From positions 7,101,406 to 7,165,405 of the forward strand of contig NC_083649.1 in the NCBI RefSeq assembly GCF_963576545.1: a DNA stretch of 64,000 nt. Reading direction: 5' to 3'. Below the pieces are notes generated by a model. The model had not been told where the DNA came from. It did not search any database and saw only the letters and a list, made by a program, of their open reading frames with translations. This DNA comes from Limanda limanda (lineage: Eukaryota; Chordata; Actinopteri; Pleuronectiformes; Pleuronectidae). The translations under genes were made by a program, and so were the position numbers. Positions 1-10,769 of this stretch are shown piece after piece. Within the stretch, counting starts at the first letter, position 1, and each line of letters opens with the position of its first letter.

Positions 1-38
1 ACGCCTTGTGAACGTGTGAATATCTGTTGAACCCACAG

Positions 39-2178
39 AATCTGTAAAGACGAGTTGATCACCGACTTTGAGAGAGAGGTGAAAAAGATCAAGGAGGTGA
101 AGCTGTACAGCAGCAGACAGCCCGGCCTGGTGCAGCAGATGGAGACATTTTTCATGGTAAAGTTTGACTTTAAAAAGCACAGACTGTGTGAATACTTCTT
201 CTTCATACCTCTGTACACCCATTCCTATGTTGTTTATTCTCAGAGGGCTAATGTGAAGCTGGACGAGGTGGAGTCCTCGGTCCAGGAGCTCATTTCTCTG
301 AGCAACGCTGTCGCTGAGTATTTCTGTGAAGACCCAGCGACCTTCAAACTGGAGGAGTGCTGCTCCATCTTCCACTCGTTCGGCAAACGCTTCGATACCG
401 CCGTTCAGGTGAGGACAGGAAGTATAAGAAGTGATGCTTAAACGGAATAAACCACATCACAGGGGAGAATTGTACTCTTGATTTTTCATTTTAAGTGGGA
501 CTTGAAAGCAACACGAGCGTTTGAGTTATTTTAAACAACCTCAGTCATCCTGAGGCCTCGGGTTGGGCAGTGATAAAGTAAAACAGTATCCTGATATTAC
601 AAAATAGCAACGGTGTCCGTTTCATTACATATTTAAGAAATCAGCTGTACAATGTGTACATATATCTAATACATGCTTCAAGAGTATTTGTCCTACACCA
701 CTGTCTGAGTAGTATGGTGAGGTAACAGTTTGTGAACAAATGATTTAGTCTTTAAATAAACAAGTTACAAATAACTGATCATAATCTTGCGTCCCATGAC
801 GGCATCATGCATCTTGTGACTGTGACTCAGGAGTTGTTGATGTTTCTAATTCTGTTTCTGACGTTCAGAGAATAAAACGTCTAGCACATTTGTTGTAGCA
901 TGAAAATAATAATGAGGATAATTTGATGTATCTTTCAAAAGAAATGCAGCTAAGAAATGAATAATAAAAACATCTAGTTAATGTAACATAAGATGGAAAA
1001 CCACACTTAAGGTATACTGCAGCCACCTACTGGCAGGAAATTGTACAGCAGCAATTTCTCTGAGTTCTACAGCTGGATATTTAATCAGCTAGTAATCCAC
1101 ACACTGGTTGGTTAGGCCCTTTGTTACATATATGTTCTCTCTGTACCTGCAGGAGAACCGAGGGCGGGAGGAGGCCGAGCAGAAGCGCAAGCGGAAGGAG
1201 AGCATGCGTCTCTCAGCCAAGCGCCGCTCCACGGTGTCGTGTCCGGCACCGGAGAGGAACCAGGAGTCCAGCCTGGAGTCGGCCTTGCACAGCCTCCTGT
1301 CCACCGTCCCCAAGGGATCAGACCGATGCAGGAGGAACATGCTGTCGCCGATCGTAGGATCCCCCTCCGGCCACATTCCTCAGCCTGGGAAAACTGATGC
1401 TTCCCCCTGTGCTACACAAGAGAGGCCGGAGAAGAAACAAGCCAAACTGCAGAAGGAGAATGAGGAAGTCACAGAGCTGGAGGACAAAGAGGAAGCTGAG
1501 AAGATGCGTGAGATAACTCGGAAGGTGCTTCACTACCAGAACAGCCGGAGCAGCCTGGACGGGGACAGAGTCTCAGGCACCCCCCCTCGCTCGGACACTC
1601 CAGCTACTCCGAGGACCCCTCACCCCAGGAACAGGAACTACTTCTTCGCCAACAATGGGAACGTGGGCTCGCCGTGGACCATCCTCAGCCCCTTGACTTG
1701 TTCCCAGAGAGACATCCCAAACCAGGACGGACCAGCACGCCCACAGAGACTGTCCCTGACGCCTGGGGAGGACGATGATGGAGTCTGGGAGAGTCAAGAA
1801 GGCGATCATCCTCCCGGTGGTGGCAGGCGGACGTCTCCATCCGGGGGGGGCTCTTCGTCCGTGCCCGAGTGCCCCCCCCAGAGAGCCGTGTCCCAGGGTC
1901 CGATCCACAGGTCGGCTTCCATGGAAGAAACCAGGCAGTCTCCACTGGCTCGCTTCCGGCTGGGCGACTTGTTCCAGAGGTCGTACTCCTCGGGGTCAAG
2001 GACAGAAACTATAGGGGACGACATATCGGGAGTGTTCCCACTGCATCGCGGAAAGGGGCGGAGCCACGTCGAGGGGCAAAGCTCCGGGTTGATTTCCTTC
2101 TTCAGACGCATCGGAGGCCGGAGTAAACCGGAAGACATCGAAGATCAGAACTTCACAGAATCCAGAAATTTTTCTTAG
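39..2178 (+). CDS. FH2 domain-containing protein, FHDC1-like (3' exons only)
   Basis: These are the last three exons of a formin-homology gene: 39-156, 244-408 and 1153-2178, each bounded by AG acceptors and GT donors and joined in frame, with the stop TAG at 2176-2178. The first two exons encode the end of the FH2 actin-assembly domain (helical, rich in EVKKIKEVK and a CEDPATFKLEECCSIF stretch). The last exon starts with a basic, charged stretch (ENRGREEAEQKRKRKE), which resembles the post-FH2 region of FHDC1, and continues as a long Ser/Pro/Arg-rich, probably disordered tail ending NFTESRNFS. FHDC1-family formins act on actin and microtubules and at the Golgi (family knowledge). In mammals FHDC1 lies next to TRIM2; here the neighbour is the TRIM2 paralogue trim3, so this is probably one of the teleost fhdc paralogues rather than the one-to-one orthologue. 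The 5' part lies beyond the left edge. Which paralogue it is cannot be decided here. Confidence 0.85.
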
Positions 2179-2367
2179 TGACAGAAACAAAGATTTTTTA
2201 AATATTTTTTTACATGTTTTTAAATGTTTTTTTGTCAGTGTCATGGTTTTAACCTTCGGTGGAAGGCAAGCGAGCACTTGCTTCAAACTGTGAAGGGGTT
2301 GTGATTTTTTGGAAGTCGGGCAACGTTCAAAAATTGGAATCTATTCCTGTCTTGTCCTTTTGTGTGT

Positions 2368-2373
2368 AATAAA
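2368..2373 (+). terminator. Polyadenylation signal of the FHDC1-like gene
   Basis: There is a canonical AATAAA about 190 bases after the stop codon of the FHDC1-like gene, followed by a T-rich stretch. It is the first such hexamer downstream of the stop, so the 3' UTR probably ends near 2390. Confidence 0.6.
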
Positions 2374-2399
2374 GGTATTTCAACCTTTTTAATCCACTT

Positions 2400-4440
2400 G
2401 TTCACAGTAAATGCATCGATCATAACGTGACTTTTCAGTGTTATCTGCTGCTTTTCAGGTGGAAAACCCACTTGTGTCATGAAATCCTCGTGAGTCAGAC
2501 TCGTGTTGAGCTCAGTTTCCACTACTGCCCTTTCACTTCATCTCTTATTTATTCTGTCTTTCCCTCTGACTGGAGGACACTTGTTCAGGTAGCAGCAAAG
2601 TTCAACATTTAAAACTTGTATTTTGGGACAAAGACAAATTGATCCATTATAGGATTGCAGGTATAACTCAAACTTCTAATTCGTAGCAAATTGTGTGATC
2701 AGAATTGATGGGAAAAGGTAGATCAAATGGCTTTGGCTTTGTATACAATGCAAATAAGATGCATTGTTGTTGATGAACCCAGAACCTTTAGTCAGCAGCT
2801 TCCCTGAAGGTTCTGGACAGAAAGAAAGATTCACTTGTGTTACTTGGGCAACCGACCCCTTGTTTCCAGCCGTTTCATTTGACCCCTCGCAGTGAAATGA
2901 TACTCTGCTGCAAAGCGCTGAATGCCGGCTCCTGTCCGTCTCGTCTCTTGTCCTCCCACACCCCCCCCCCTCTCCCACTGCTGTCTGCTCAATGGGGACA
3001 TTCGCAGTCGCCTGGCATTTTGGATCAGCGGGCATAATGAAAAGAGAGAATCCAGGAAAATATACGGGCAGCATCTTAAGAACTTGCCTGTGTGACAAAG
3101 ACAATTAAACATTTTCTCCTGGGTTTAAACATGCAGGCTCTTCTCCCTGTGCTGCTCAGTTCGAGGCCTTGTCCACAGCCAGAGTTAACAGTGTGCTGCT
3201 TTCACTGCGTCTGACCTGTGTGATGTAAAACGAGCGCCGCCGAGCACAATCGGTTCTTTGTTGTGTTCTGTTCCGTGCCGCTGAGGATCGTCCCATGTGA
3301 GTCAGCTCCTGAGGAGATGGAGGTGACCCGCTGTCCTCGCCAAGCTGCTCTCTCACTAGGGCAATCAACTGTGTGTGTGTGTGTCCCAGTGAAAGATGAG
3401 AAACAGGCATGAATAGAGGAGAGAAAGGAGGTGGGAGACAAACTTGGACTGAGTGGGAGAGAGGGAGGGAGACTCCCAAGTTGTGTTGTGAGAGAGCAGA
3501 GAGGAGGAAACCAGTGTCTTCAAATTATACAGAGGAAACTAGTGGACATGGTGAAAACCTGCACAGTGACAACCACGGACATGTTTTAATGAGGGGAACT
3601 GGAAGCTGGACCAAAAAGGTAGATTTATATTGAGCATGAGTGAAGATTGCATGCATGGATACAGATTAGCCACAAGTTAAAGCATTGCTCCGAGTAGTAA
3701 TCAGCAGTATTTACATGTTTTAATTTGTGTTTTCAAATGTGCTTTTAATTTTGAAGATTAAAACCATGAACTTCAGCAAACTCAGTTCTGCTGAATTCTC
3801 TGCTCTCTAGTGAGATCTCACTTTCTGGCAGCTGTGCCGGTTTGTGCTGTAAACGTAATCCACTGTAGCAGCGATGGGTAGGAGACTTTTTACAAGTGTT
3901 ATAATCAGATCGGAGCTTGGAGAGGAAAACCGTGAAGAATCCTGTCATAATCACTGAGCTGTTTCCAGAAATGCATCTTAAAATTTGAGGTTTTCAGCCA
4001 ACATTTAAACTTGAGTCACGTTGACACTCCTGGCTATGGATTCCCATTTCAGTTATTAAAATAAGAAAAACCTCAAAATAACAATTCAGTATCTTAAAAT
4101 AACTCTTGAATGATGTAACTACCTCAAAATAGTAGTGATTTGATATCTCAAAAATAATGTAGAACTGTTCAAAGTGATGCATTCAAATAATAACCATAAT
4201 CATCATAGTGACTCACAGGATCTTTTCTTCAGAAAGTGTCCTTACATGTTGTTGCAGGAAATTGATGCTCATGGAAAAAAATGTAATAAATATTTCATTA
4301 CATAAATGATTGGATGGGTCAGTTAAACAAGATCTATTTTCGTTTATAATATTTTATATAAACAGTTCTATGGCTGAAATATGAACAAGTCGTTGATTGT
4401 TGTTTCCTCATTGTTGATATTTAGATCTGGTGACCAAAGA
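2400..4440. other. Intergenic sequence, no gene seen
   Basis: I see no exon with convincing splice sites and no recognisable repeat here. A run of C at 2960-2970 and a short GT run at 3371-3383 are the only low-complexity tracts. Open frames in this stretch have no protein-like composition. Confidence 0.5.
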
Positions 4441-4442
4441 AT

Positions 4443-4514
4443 TGACCTCGACGTGATTTGAACACGCAACCTTCTGATCTGGAGTCAGACGCGCTACCGT
4501 TGCGCCACGAGGTC
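4443..4514 (-). tRNA. tRNA-Trp (CCA anticodon), intronless
   Basis: Read on the minus strand, this 72-base segment folds as a standard cloverleaf. The acceptor arm GACCTCG pairs with CGAGGTC and is followed by discriminator A. The D arm has GCGC pairs, the anticodon arm is TCTGA-CTCCAGA-TCAGA with anticodon CCA, and the T arm carries the B-box-like GTTCAAAT. The sequence matches the eukaryotic cytosolic tRNA-Trp consensus closely, with no intron. Internal A and B boxes are intact. The base after the acceptor on the minus strand is A followed by TTCTTTGG, a weak T-rich stretch that could serve as Pol III terminator. It may be a functional single copy or a recent tRNA copy. Confidence 0.95.
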
Positions 4515-4907
4515 CCGTTATTACGAATAAAATGGAACAGTACATTATTACACTGTGGGAAAAACTGTATTTTCCGTCACTTTATGGTTTGTGTCATATG
4601 ATATGTGTCTGTCGTGTCCATCGTCAGCTTTGACGCACGACACTAACCAAGAGTGTTTCCACGGCCGTCACCTAATTTTGGCTTTTACGCACGGCTCAAC
4701 GTGCGTAAACGTCAGACGCGTCTCTGAAACTCCAGATAGAAGAAGAGTAGAAGCTGAAACCACAGCGCTGCGCTCTGCAGTTCATCTATCTGCCCGGGTT
4801 TTAAAGTCTATGTTCCCCTTCAGTTCCCTCCGGCCAACAGCTGCGGGTGCTTGTGTCCTCTTCACTCACTAGATGGAGCCGTTCCACAGAGACTCGTTGC
4901 CAAATTG

Positions 4908-5815
4908 CAGAGGTGTAAAAAGTACTGAAATATTGTAAATTGTAAAAAGTAGTTCATTTAAAATGTACTTTAAGTAAAAGTTACTTAGTTACTTCCAACA
5001 ACTTGATGGGGGCCGCTCCTATACAGTGCAAAAAAGGACAATGGGTCACAAATCCAATCCAAAAACAGTTATTTTTTATTAAAGGAGAATCTTTACGAAT
5101 ATAAGTGCAATCACATTAAACATGTCAAACATTAAACAGTTAATGCACCGGCGGCTTGCATCGACTCCATCATCCACTCTATGCAGCATCTACCACCAGT
5201 GTTGTGCAAGTTCACACATCTCATGAACTAGTTCAAAGTTCAGTTCATACAAGAAAACATTAATAATTAACGTTCATAATTCACCATTTAAATTCCCGAA
5301 CTAGTTCGTAGTTCAGTTCATTTCATAGTTTTAAGGCGGTAAGTGAGAATGAAAGACTTAACCTAACTTTATCCATCACTACCCCTTGCCTTAAACTCTA
5401 CTTCATACGTATCAATTACTAAAATAAATGTATTTTGTTTTATAATTGCTAATTTAGCCTGTTTATTTATTCATACCCTGCAAACAAAAGGCACAACAAA
5501 TCAAAGTTTTTCAGGCACTTCCTGTAAAATACGGAAATGGTCTCTATTGGCAGGTGTGCCTCGCTGTTGGAATGAACGCGTTCATGCACAACACTGTCTA
5601 TCACTGCAGTGAGAGTTGCCTGCAACTATGTTTTTTTTTTACTCAGTAACGGATGTAATTTCCAATGTAGCGAAGTACAATACTTCAGTCAAAATCTACT
5701 TAAGTGAAAGTAAAATTACCCATTTCAAAAACTACTCAAAAAATTACAAAGTACACACCAAAACTAATCAATTACAGTAACGTGAGTAAATATAATTAGT
5801 TACTTTACACCTCTG
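4908..5815. mobile_element. Tol2-like non-autonomous hAT transposon
   Basis: The element begins CAGAGGTGTAAA and ends with a matching inverted terminal repeat (TTTACACCTCTG). It is flanked by a perfect 8-bp target duplication, CCAAATTG, at 4900-4907 and 5816-5823. The CAGAGGTGTAAA terminus is that of the Tol2 group of hAT elements, and the sub-terminal ACTTAAGT/AGTAC-type repeats also fit. No transposase reading frame is present in the 908 bases, so it could only have been moved in trans. A second hAT-like element is inserted inside it at 5197-5596. Confidence 0.9.
5197..5596. mobile_element. Nested 400-bp hAT-like MITE
   Basis: The terminal inverted repeats read CAGTGTTGTGCAAGTTC at the left and GAACGCGTTCATGCACAACACTG at the right. 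The flanking 8-mers TCTACCAC (5189-5196) and TCTATCAC (5597-5604) differ at one position, as expected for an ageing target duplication. Internally it repeats GAACTAGTTC-like motifs on both sides. There is no coding capacity. It lies wholly inside the Tol2-like element, so it inserted later. Confidence 0.82.
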
Positions 5816-5829
5816 CCAAATTGATGCTT

Positions 5830-6670
5830 TTTCACACAGAGTAAATTAACCGAGAGGATCCTCAACAATATAAGAGCTGTTCCTCAAGAAGTTTTAAGTA
5901 ATGAGTCATTCACTTTGCAATAAATGTATTTAACTTTATGATGAATGTATGTTGCAGTGGATCGTGTCCATGGTTCCTCTGCAATGATGTAAGAACAGAC
6001 TGTCAATTAATCTGTGGTAATGTGAAAAAAGGTCTGGAGCCTATTTCCTGCTCATGCTATGAATGAACGTGTTGGATTAGTTTGTAAATCGGCTGATTTA
6101 GCTCTGACGGATGTGTCTTGTTATTTCCAGCTGTTTCTGTTTAGAGAAAGAAGTGGAACATCTGGATAATCACCTCTTCCATGAGAGACCAACCTGTTCG
6201 CAGCAACATGGATGAGTAAGTGCACACCACACAGTCTGTTGGTTCTGTCTTCTCATTTTGTTGATTGATTTTTTACAAAAAAAACGATAATGGCAACAAG
6301 ATAACAGAAACGGTTTCTTCAAATTCCAATTCCCTCTGAATCGACCCTGTGGTAGAAACGCAGAGTTCCTCCAAGTTCCTCATGTCCAAACGCAGCTTGT
6401 TGTGTATTTCTCTCACAATCACAGTCACTCTGTTGCCATCAATGTAAAACACACACATTATAATCAGTCACCCGGATATGAAGTTGTTTTTCTCAGCACT
6501 GATGATGTGGTCCCTCCTGCTCTGGCTGAAGCAGATCTGATTAGGATGCATGCTGTTCTCTGTCGGCACTGATGAGCTGGTTGCTGCACATTGATCGGCC
6601 GGATAGGTGAACATGATGGGAAGGATGTCTGTATACATCCAGTTCTTTATATTTATATATATATATATAT
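5830..6670. other. Non-coding sequence with one exon-like segment
   Basis: Nothing is recognisable here except a segment at about 6131-6214 bracketed by TTATTTCCAG and a strong donor GAGTAAGTGC. It could be a non-coding upstream exon of a neighbouring gene such as trim3, but nothing in its sequence identifies it. An AT dinucleotide run (6653-6671) precedes the next transposon. Confidence 0.3.
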
Positions 6671-6676
6671 TATAAT

Positions 6677-7032
6677 TAGTGCTGTTAGTTAAACGCGTTA
6701 TTAACTGTGTGAACGCAAACCCATTTTAACGCCGTCAATTTTTTTAACCTCGAGATTAACGCAGAGCTGCAGCTTCAGTATCTGTGTTCGAATCCAGTCT
6801 GACCTGCCCTCGCTTTTTGTTTTAATATTTCGCCAACTAAAATATATATTTTTAAGCTATTGTAGCGTCCCCGCTTCCACAGGACACGGAACTTCTTCGT
6901 GGTTTAGTAACTTTTATTATCCTCTACACGAACATGTGCACTTCTCGCTCTTACTCCGTTAACTGCTATGTTCACAGCAAACTTGAAAAAAAGAAAATCG
7001 CGATTAAATATTTTAATCGTTTGACAGCAATA
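6677..7032. mobile_element. hAT-type MITE with ATTAACGC/TTAATCG sub-terminal repeats
   Basis: The termini TAGTGCTGT and ACAGCAATA are near-perfect inverted repeats. The flanking octamers ATTATAAT and ATTATATT differ at one position. Inside the ends are clustered ACGCGTTATTAAC, GATTAACGC and TTTTAATCG motifs, typical of transposase-binding sub-terminal repeats of a common fish hAT family. There is no open frame of note. Confidence 0.75.
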
Positions 7033-7568
7033 ATTATATTATATTATTTATTATATATATATATATATACATACATATGTATATATTCTTCCTGATGTTT
7101 CAGTGAGGATTACAGCAGGATGTTTGTCTCTCTTAGATAGAAAGTCACAGATTTCAGGGGTCAGTCTTCTTGTTGTGGTTTTCTTCTTTGTGATTGATTT
7201 GCTTAAGTCCTTGGTTTGAGATTGTAAAGGCTTGTGTGTCCGTTTGTGTGCTTTTGTGCTGTTACTGGACAACTTGAGAAAGACGTCACAGTAATAAAAC
7301 AATGAGTACGACCTCCCCTACACACATACACACTCTAGTGTCACTGTGGGTGTCTCAGACTAATTCTCTCCCACAACTAACACTCATCAGACCACAGTCA
7401 AAAGGGTTTAGCCCAGTTTTAACATCCATCTACAATCCACCATCATAAGTTATACAGCTGATGACAGATTTTTAAGTGGGGATTTTGGGACGTAGGAATA
7501 AATGTCTCTGTAGTTCAGTTGCGGTATTTATGATCTATGGACTGCAACCTCTGCTGAGTCAAACATCC

Positions 7569-7613
7569 CGTCTACACCTGCAGGCTTCTCTCTAAAACCT
7601 GCAGGTGTAGACG
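7569..7613. repeat. Perfect 16-bp inverted repeat (hairpin)
   Basis: The arm CGTCTACACCTGCAGG at 7569-7584 is exactly reverse-complemented at 7598-7613, leaving a 13-base loop. The structure lies just upstream of the long GA tract. Its role is unknown; it could be a remnant transposon end, a cruciform-forming site or a small RNA hairpin. Confidence 0.8.
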
Positions 7614-7659
7614 AGCTGCTATGATTTGCAGGTCAGGGAAGAGAAGCCAACTGGACTCA

Positions 7660-7808
<149 letters not shown>

Positions 7809-7942
7809 AGCCATCTGCGTGTTCTGCTGCACTGGATGCAGTCTCCATGGCAACATGGTGCTCCCGCAGCAAAATCCTGGGAAGACGGTTTGGTCCCCGC
7901 CCCCCCCCCCCCCCCCCACGCACATGCACACAAGTGCTACGT

Positions 7943-7944
<2 letters not shown>

Positions 7945-8008
<64 letters not shown>
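7945..8008. repeat. (CA)n microsatellite
   Basis: About 32 CA units, preceded by a C homopolymer around 7898-7918. Confidence 0.97.
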
Positions 8009-8009
<1 letters not shown>

Positions 8010-8271
8010 CCTATAAACTCCACAGCTCCACAACAAGACAACACTTATCCTTGGGAAGAACTTGAACCCAGAGTCCCTGAACACCCTCTTATCTGTCCAG
8101 TCCTCTGTCCCTGCACTTTTCACTTTCTCTCTTCTTTCTTCATCTCTCCATCAACAACCCGACCCCCCCCCCCTTTAAAAGTTGAGCTCCTAATCTTGTC
8201 ACTCTCTCCATCCATCACTTCTCTGCACCTGCACTGTGTTTATGAGGAGGCAGTTTCTCTGTGAAACATAT

Positions 8272-8272
8272 G

Positions 8273-8328
<56 letters not shown>
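8272..8328. repeat. (CT)n microsatellite
   Basis: About 28 pure CT units. Shorter CA runs follow at 8384-8404 and 8677-8717, making 7.6-8.7 kb a microsatellite cluster. Confidence 0.97.
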
Positions 8329-8330
<2 letters not shown>

Positions 8331-8679
8331 ATGAAGCATCATCAGTTTTCTGTTTGACAGTTTGAGGTTTCTCATTCTCCTTACACACACACACACACAC
8401 ACACCAATGCTATAAAAAAGAGAGGGACGAGATAAGTGAGGGAGAGTTGAGGGTGTAGAAGAAATCCTGTGTTCTCTCTTTGTTGCCATATCCCCCCCGC
8501 TCTGCTCATCTCTCTCACTATTGGACCATCCAGCCCCCTCCCATATCCACAGCAGCCACTCAGCTCGTACACTCTCTGTATCTCTTGCCTCCTAAGAGTC
8601 TCTCACTCTCTCTTTCTCTCTATCTCCCTCACTCACTCTTCCTCCTGCTTGCACGCACACACATGAATTGAAGCCAGAT

Positions 8680-8719
<40 letters not shown>

Positions 8720-9344
8720 CTTGTCCCCGCCTGCCTCCCCGGACCCCCTGCTGCATGAGGGGCTTCTTGCTGTGGCGATGCTGGGTTCTGTGGACTCATA
8801 TCTCTCCCACTGGGGGAGAGCTTTCTGAAAACTTCTCCTCTCATCTGTCAGGAACCTGCTGTAAGTAAATCTCCCTCGCTCTTTAACGCCTTCCCACTAC
8901 GCCACTCATTCCTTCATCCTGGTCCATCCCTCACCTTCCTCCCCTTGGCAGGGAGGATGCAAACCTGTCCTCTCTCTCATGCCTCCTCTCTTCACTCACC
9001 TTCATCTAACTGCTGCATACACCCTGTGTTGCCTGTTTCTAAAATTACACGGCAGACCATTCGCTGGCCTGTGCCGAGCAGCAGAACCTGTACATATCTC
9101 TGCTTGTGTGTGTGACAGCTCCTCTGAGGCTGAGCTCAGTGTCATCAGAGGTAAGAGGAGAGATGAGCTGCTGCTCTATGTGCTGGAGAGGTGGTTTAAA
9201 TATTGAACTTCACTTGAAATGTGAATTTGTGACTTGATTCAATATGTCTTTGAAAAGCTTTTTTTGCCCCAAATATGGGAGATTTACTAACACAGCGAAG
9301 ACATGAATGAAAAATGTTTGTTATTTCTAAATAGAAAACAAACA

Positions 9345-9825
9345 TGTCAGCGGGCATCAATATCTACTAGAGTTTATAAAAATATCGATACAGCAATATA
9401 TCATGTCCTGTCTCACAAGATACGATTATCAATACGCTGACGTCAAATATCAATATTGTAGTTAAATATATATATTTGGGACTTTTGCCAGTTTATGTCT
9501 ATATTTCATTTGAATGATGGCACATGTGGACATTGACAAGTTACTGTTTGCTTGTTAAAGACTAAATGAGGACTAAGATAAAACTTTATGCACTTTTTTG
9601 TACATTATTTCTTCAAATTTGTTGTCAAAATCTTTGAAACTGACATCAAGTTGCAGTGAATCAATACAAATACTGCACTATAGCTCTTTCGGGGCATTTT
9701 GTAAATTGTGATGTGTCGTTATATGATTATAATATGTCAAAAACATATGATCGGAGAATCGTGATATTATCGTTATAATGGGCCATGTATCATGTATCGT
9801 ATCATACCGTGAGTTCCCCTGAGTG
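9345..9825. repeat. Diverged interspersed repeat with ATATCGATA / TATCGTATCATACCGTGAG ends
   Basis: The stretch is AT-rich with repeated ATATCGATAC, ATCGTGATATTATCG and TATCATGTATCGTATCATACCGTGAGTTCCC motifs, which are frequently dispersed in fish genomes. It has no coding capacity. The boundaries are approximate and the family is not named. Confidence 0.4.
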
Positions 9826-10685
9826 ACAACCTTCTCAAACTTGGTACAATTTCAGACTAGTGCATTACCTGGATTTATCAAACCCTCATAAAACTCTTAT
9901 AACGATGCATTGACTTTCTACCGTCTCTCAGTGTCAGGATGTGGGGGGGGGGGGGCACCTCTGGCCACGGTGGGGGAGGTGGGGACTGGAATGTCCAGCT
10001 GGCATGGGAGGAATGTCACCAGAGCGGCCTTGGGGGGGGGGGGGGATGTAAACTTAACGGTGAGAATATTCTGAGCGGCGGCCAACTACTGAAACTACTG
10101 GATCTTCTGCTCCACTTGTGTCCCGACTGTCAGAGACTCTCTGAGATTATCAGCTCACTTGATGCGGAGCCAATTTTCTATTTCTATTTATACATCACAG
10201 TCGTTAAAGTGTTTGCTGGTGCATCTAATTGGATTTTCTTGTTATGAGGTGGAGCCTGATTGATATTTTGAAACCTTTCACAGACACATAAATATCTGTG
10301 TTTATGTTTGCTGATATGAAAAGTTTTTTATTTTTATCATGGCAGCATATGTGTCAGCCACTCTGTCGGTATTGGACATTTTTTACTCCTTATTTTCAGT
10401 ATTAGCACTGGCCGCAAAAATCGATATCCAGGCTCTAACAAGCTGATACTGTATTTGCACCTCTCTGTAAATAGCTGAGAAGAAACATTTGGTTCCTGGT
10501 ACCTCACGGTGGCATCTAGCACCGGGACCAAAGACTCTGATAAACACTGGAAGCACTGGCAGTTGTGTTTCAGGTGTTGCCACGGGTAACAGAAATGTCT
10601 CTGCAGGGTCAAGCTAATGTTTGTGTAAATGTTTTTGATGCTGGAGGGAGGGGCATGATGGGAAACGTGTGCAGAGCACATGTTA

Positions 10686-10767
10686 TTTAACTCTGACTTT
10701 GATGAGAACATTTATTAACTCTGACTTTGATGAGAACATTTATTAACTCTGTCTTTGATGAGAACAG
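10686..10767. repeat. 28-bp minisatellite, three units
   Basis: The unit CTCTGACTTTGATGAGAACA plus an ATTTATTAA spacer occurs three times, starting at 10691, 10719 and 10747. Only one base differs in the aligned part of the third unit. Confidence 0.9.
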
Positions 10768-10769
10768 AG

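Noticed and set aside
1089..2286. Antisense open frames opposite the FHDC-like last exon
   Set aside because: They are shadows of a GC-rich coding exon; the + frame is supported by splice junctions, family similarity and the stop/poly(A) arrangement.
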